DNA from: Mycolicibacterium iranicum
GTDB lineage: Bacteria; Actinomycetota; Actinomycetes; Mycobacteriales; Mycobacteriaceae
Direction of reading: 5' to 3'
Length of the DNA: 64,000 nucleotides
Assembly: GCF_001650495.1 (NCBI RefSeq)
Contig: NZ_LWCS01000021.1
Coordinates: 62,001 to 126,000 of the forward strand
Below are positions 61,379 to 64,000 of the stretch, piece by piece. The translations under genes were made by a program, and so were the position numbers. The notes beneath the pieces are model-generated. The model worked only from the letters and a program-made list of their open reading frames with translations. It was not told where the DNA came from and made no database searches. Every line of letters begins with the position of its first letter. Within the stretch, counting starts at the first letter, position 1.

Positions 61379-62541
61379 CAGTCATTCGCGCGCTGGATCG
61401 GCACGACAGAGGGGAACTCCACTCCGTCGGGCAGCACGAGTTTACCGTCGTGGTTGATATACCCCGAATGCTTGGTCGGGAGCGGCAGATCGGGATTCGG
61501 GCATGGCCGGTCGGTGCCCTCGCCACAGATGCCGGGGTTGAAATACGACCGCTTCTGCACGTCTTCGGGCCATGGATCGGCGTGCATGCCGAGCCAGGTG
61601 GCCGGCACGTTGTAGAAGAGGAAGAAGCATGCGCTCACACCGCCGAAGATGGCCAGGAACCGGACGAACTGTTGTTTGATCACTCCGCCGCGGATGCCGT
61701 CGAGTCCCCGTTCGACCACCGTTCGTCCTCGGTCATCGGTGAAGAAGCGCAGGCAGCACAGCGCCGCCTGGACGCCGCCCCACATCAAGCCCTCGTAGAT
61801 GGGCCATTGATAGTAGGTGCCCGCATTGAACGACAACGACTGAATGGCGCCGGGATAGGAGTAGAACCCGATCGGCAGCATGATCAGGGCCTCCATCACG
61901 AAGTCGAAGACGAAGGCAATCGCGTAGGTGACCAGTATCAGTCGTAGATTGCTGATCTCGGGCCACCGGTTCTTGATTTTGCGCATGATCGCGCAGCCGA
62001 CGATGGTCAGCAGCAGCACGCCGTACATGTAGCCGGGGATGTTGGTCAGCAGCGGCTCGGGCACCGTGTGGCCCGGTTCTTCGTGTGCCACCCAGCCCGG
62101 GATGTGCGGCGCCCACGAGCCCCGGTTCCACAGCCAGGCGTTGTACGTGCACCAGGTGCTGTAGTAGTTCAGCATCGGATCCTGGAACATCATCAAACCC
62201 ATCGACACCAGCAGCATGCCGTCGAGCGTTATGCGTCTTTCTTGCACCCACGGACGAATGATGAAGAACCACAGTGCAAACGGTAATCCGACCCAGAGCA
62301 CCACCGAGTTGGCGATGAGCGGAATCTTCATATACATCGGTGGCTCGCTCGGGCCGCCGGCGACAGGCTCGAAGAAGGGTCCGGTGACCCAGCGGACGAA
62401 CACATAGAGCGTGTACGTCAGTGCGACCCCGCCTACGGCCGCCCAGATCTTGATGGCGTTGGACGACGGTGCCTGCCTACCGAGACTTGTTGCTTCGCCC
62501 AATGATTCGGTGACAGCGGGCTTCTTGGATAGATCACTCAT
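61378..62541 (-). CDS. AveC-like polytopic membrane protein
   Basis: A 387-residue membrane protein with about seven helices (near 31-51, 74-96, 105-120, 167-185, 199-225, 245-265 and 292-312). The segment MMFQDPMLNYYSTWCTYNAW and the following extracytoplasmic loop WAPHIPGW resemble the AveC spirocyclase family, known from avermectin biosynthesis. That link is from memory of the pattern and is moderate. The C-terminal 70 residues hold two Cys, CGEGTDRPC, maybe a disulfide. ATG 62,541 has an AAGGGGA ribosome site. First gene of the four-gene operon. Confidence 0.65.
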   Translation of the reverse strand: MSDLSKKPAVTESLGEATSLGRQAPSSNAIKIWAAVGGVALTYTLYVFVRWVTGPFFEPVAGGPSEPPMYMKIPLIANSVVLWVGLPFALWFFIIRPWVQERRITLDGMLLVSMGLMMFQDPMLNYYSTWCTYNAWLWNRGSWAPHIPGWVAHEEPGHTVPEPLLTNIPGYMYGVLLLTIVGCAIMRKIKNRWPEISNLRLILVTYAIAFVFDFVMEALIMLPIGFYSYPGAIQSLSFNAGTYYQWPIYEGLMWGGVQAALCCLRFFTDDRGRTVVERGLDGIRGGVIKQQFVRFLAIFGGVSACFFLFYNVPATWLGMHADPWPEDVQKRSYFNPGICGEGTDRPCPNPDLPLPTKHSGYINHDGKLVLPDGVEFPSVVPIQRAND

Positions 62542-62628
62542 GAACGTTCCCCTTGCCGAGCGTGGCGGCCGCCCGGCGCGCGTCAGCGACGGCGGCGTCC
62601 TGTCGCATGAAAATATACTCACTGGTAT

Positions 62629-62656
62629 CTAAGAATCCAATAGGTCACTTAGAATC
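62629..62656. promoter_or_regulatory. Direct repeats in the AveC-like/TetR divergent region
   Basis: CTAAGAATC (62,629-62,637) and CTTAGAATC (62,648-62,656), 19 bases apart, one mismatch. They lie between the divergent AveC-like and TetR starts and suit two tandem regulator contacts. Confidence 0.4.
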
Positions 62657-62674
62657 TGTGGCAGTATCTCCGTC

Positions 62675-63280
62675 ATGGCGGAGCGCTGGACGCGGGAACG
62701 CAGGCTCGAACACACGCGTTCGGTGCTGCTGGACGCCGCCGAAGAGGTCTTCGCGGAGAAGGGCTTCACCCCTGCGACTCTCGACGACATCGCGCACGCC
62801 GCCGGTTACACCAAGGGCGCGATCTACAAGCACTTCGCCACCAAAGAAGATCTCTTCCTGGCGGTGAGTGACCGGTACTGGCGGCGATACTTCGACAACT
62901 TTGCCGAGGTGATGTCGAGTTCGGTTCGCGTCGGAGCCCACGAGCTCGACGAGATCGCCGAGCGTTGGCGCCAATTGAGTCTGGATCGCGGCGCCGAACA
63001 TGCCGCCCTCGGCCTGGAGTTCACGCTGTATCTGCTGCGCAACCCGGAGGCGCGTGATCGGGTCGCGCAGAAGCGGGCCGAGGTGGTCGACCAACTGGCG
63101 AAATTCATCGTCGAGGGGATGGAGCAGCTTGGCGCCACGCTGCTCATCCCACCGCTGACGTTTGCCCAAGCGCTGGTCGCCACCAGTGATTCCGTCGTTC
63201 TGGGAAGCCAACTCGACGACGTCGACCTGTACCGGCCGGTCGTCGAGATGTACACCTCGGTTATCAAGCTTCCCGACTGA
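62675..63280 (+). CDS. TetR-family transcriptional regulator
   Basis: A 201-residue TetR protein: TRSVLLDAAEEVFAEKGFTP, then IAHAAGYTKGAIYKHFATKE in the DNA-binding domain. The ligand domain has no clear family mark. ATG 62,675 follows the direct repeats. It most likely represses itself and the divergent AveC-like/NorQ/NorD operon. Confidence 0.88.
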   Translation: MAERWTRERRLEHTRSVLLDAAEEVFAEKGFTPATLDDIAHAAGYTKGAIYKHFATKEDLFLAVSDRYWRRYFDNFAEVMSSSVRVGAHELDEIAERWRQLSLDRGAEHAALGLEFTLYLLRNPEARDRVAQKRAEVVDQLAKFIVEGMEQLGATLLIPPLTFAQALVATSDSVVLGSQLDDVDLYRPVVEMYTSVIKLPD

Positions 63281-63460
63281 CCGCCGTGCGGTAAGCGTGC
63301 CACGGCCGACTTGTCCCCTCGGGGCGGCCTGAGATCCGCCAGGGTCAATAACTGCACGCAGCGCCTCTCCCTGACGCTTCCTGGGGATTTACCGCCATCG
63401 TGGTTGGCAGGTCGTAGTCTCCAGATACTGGGTGGCACTCAGCGTGAACGGAGGTGGACG
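63281..63460. other. Intergenic region before the GAF-domain gene
   Basis: The 180 bases hold no convincing gene. A GGAGGTGG ribosome site lies at the end, directly before ATG 63,461. No clear inverted repeat is seen. Confidence 0.4.
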
Positions 63461-64000
63461 ATGCGCAACCTGATTGCGGCGGTGAACGCGTCGATCGACC
63501 CCGCTGCGCTGATGCGCAGGATCGCCGAGCAAATGTGTCTGTTCACCCCGAAGGCCGACGGAGCGGCCGTCAGCATCTTGACGCCGAATAACGAGTTCGT
63601 GGTCGTCTCAGCGTACGGGGTGGTGGAGACTCTGCTCGGCCTCAAACTTCCCGTCGAAGGGACGTTCCAGGGCGCGGCGGTGGCTACCGGGCGACCTCAG
63701 GTCAGTGTCGACGCGCCGTCTGATGCGACCCTGAGGCCAGAAGTGCGTGCCATCGGCACGCGTCTGGGGATCCGTACTCTTGTCGTCTTCCCCCTCCTGC
63801 ATCACGGCTCGGTGATCGGTGCGCTGTCGATCACCGCGAGGCAACCGAACAAGTTCGGCGAACGCGACATCGCCGCGATGGCGGCGACGACCAAGTTCCT
63901 TTCCGGGCTCATCAGTGCGCACACCGAATTGTCTTCGCTGCTCGACGATTTTCTCGACAACCCGTACTCGCCGGACGAGGACTCAGCGGCGCAGTTCCTG
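63461..64000 (+). CDS. GAF-domain protein, N-terminal part (runs off the window)
   Basis: 180 codons are visible and the frame is still open at the window edge. Residues of about 10-155 form a GAF domain: AALMRRIAEQMCLFTPKADG, then GAAVSILTPNNEFVVVSAYG, a mid LKLPVEGTFQGAAVATGRP and FPLLHHGSVIGALSITAR. GAF domains sense small ligands or redox state and often lead to a kinase, phosphatase or ANTAR output domain; the output part is not in the window. GGAGGTGG before ATG 63,461 is an excellent ribosome site. Confidence 0.82.
   Translation, partial: MRNLIAAVNASIDPAALMRRIAEQMCLFTPKADGAAVSILTPNNEFVVVSAYGVVETLLGLKLPVEGTFQGAAVATGRPQVSVDAPSDATLRPEVRAIGTRLGIRTLVVFPLLHHGSVIGALSITARQPNKFGERDIAAMAATTKFLSGLISAHTELSSLLDDFLDNPYSPDEDSAAQFL

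Noticed and set aside
1..64000. Mobile elements, tRNA or rRNA genes, CRISPR arrays, prophage genes
   Set aside because: I looked for transposase or integrase motifs, tRNA-like cloverleaf ends and regular spaced repeats and saw none, so the cluster shows no direct sign of recent transfer apart from codon use at 40,149-41,444.

Overview
The window is high-GC actinobacterial DNA. It carries many FadE-type acyl-CoA dehydrogenases, TetR regulators, a FadD12-like ligase, a WS/DGAT acyltransferase, a mycofactocin-type short-chain dehydrogenase (SDR) and GTGA/ATGA stop-start overlaps. This mix points to Mycobacteriaceae, most likely an environmental Mycolicibacterium-like species; that is inference from gene content, not a database match. 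I see no rRNA, tRNA, CRISPR array, insertion sequence or phage gene, and no gene-free stretch longer than about 245 bases.

Region 1 (1-4,178): a truncated SDR, a MeaB/ArgK-type GTPase, a TetR regulator, a KstD-like flavoprotein and an IclR regulator. Region 2 (4,221-24,897): about 20 kb of plus-strand genes with almost no gaps. It opens with a meta-cleavage set (MhpC-like hydrolase, MhpA-like hydroxylase, MhpB-like extradiol dioxygenase). A second KstD-like flavoprotein follows, then a luciferase-like monooxygenase with an FMN reductase, two SDRs, a cyclase-family hydrolase and a second alpha/beta hydrolase. After a TetR gene come a ferredoxin/P450 pair, an amidohydrolase, two M24-fold proteins, a crotonase, a fused CoA-transferase and an SDR.

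Region 3 (24,894-33,994): an epimerase diverging from an acyltransferase/acyl-CoA ligase pair; a P450, mycofactocin-type SDR and WS/DGAT operon; and a TetR gene diverging from a crotonase. Region 4 (34,079-39,905, minus): a seven-gene operon with an AhpD-like protein, a Rieske oxygenase, a small conserved protein, an amidohydrolase, a SnoaL-like protein and a paired acyl-CoA dehydrogenase. Region 5 (40,149-47,178, plus): amidohydrolase, acyl-CoA dehydrogenase, CoA-transferase, crotonase, thiolase and a second acyl-CoA dehydrogenase. A recurring inverted repeat, GAGAAT-N3-ATTCTC, often preceded seven bases earlier by ATTCTC, lies before the main transcription units of regions 1-5. I propose that it ties them into one regulon, with the TetR protein at 32,329-33,048 as the best local candidate regulator. 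The chemistry fits ring dehydrogenation or aromatisation, hydroxylation, meta-cleavage and side-chain beta-oxidation of an unknown cyclic substrate.

Region 6 (47,181-58,073) is a mix of fatty-acid and accessory genes. It includes a separate kinase plus acyl-CoA dehydrogenase pair that resembles the two halves of human ACAD11. Region 7 (58,036-62,541, minus) is a compact operon of an AveC-like membrane protein, a NorQ/CbbQ-type AAA ATPase, a NorD/CbbO-type VWA protein and a second membrane protein, with a divergent TetR gene. The window ends inside a GAF-domain gene.
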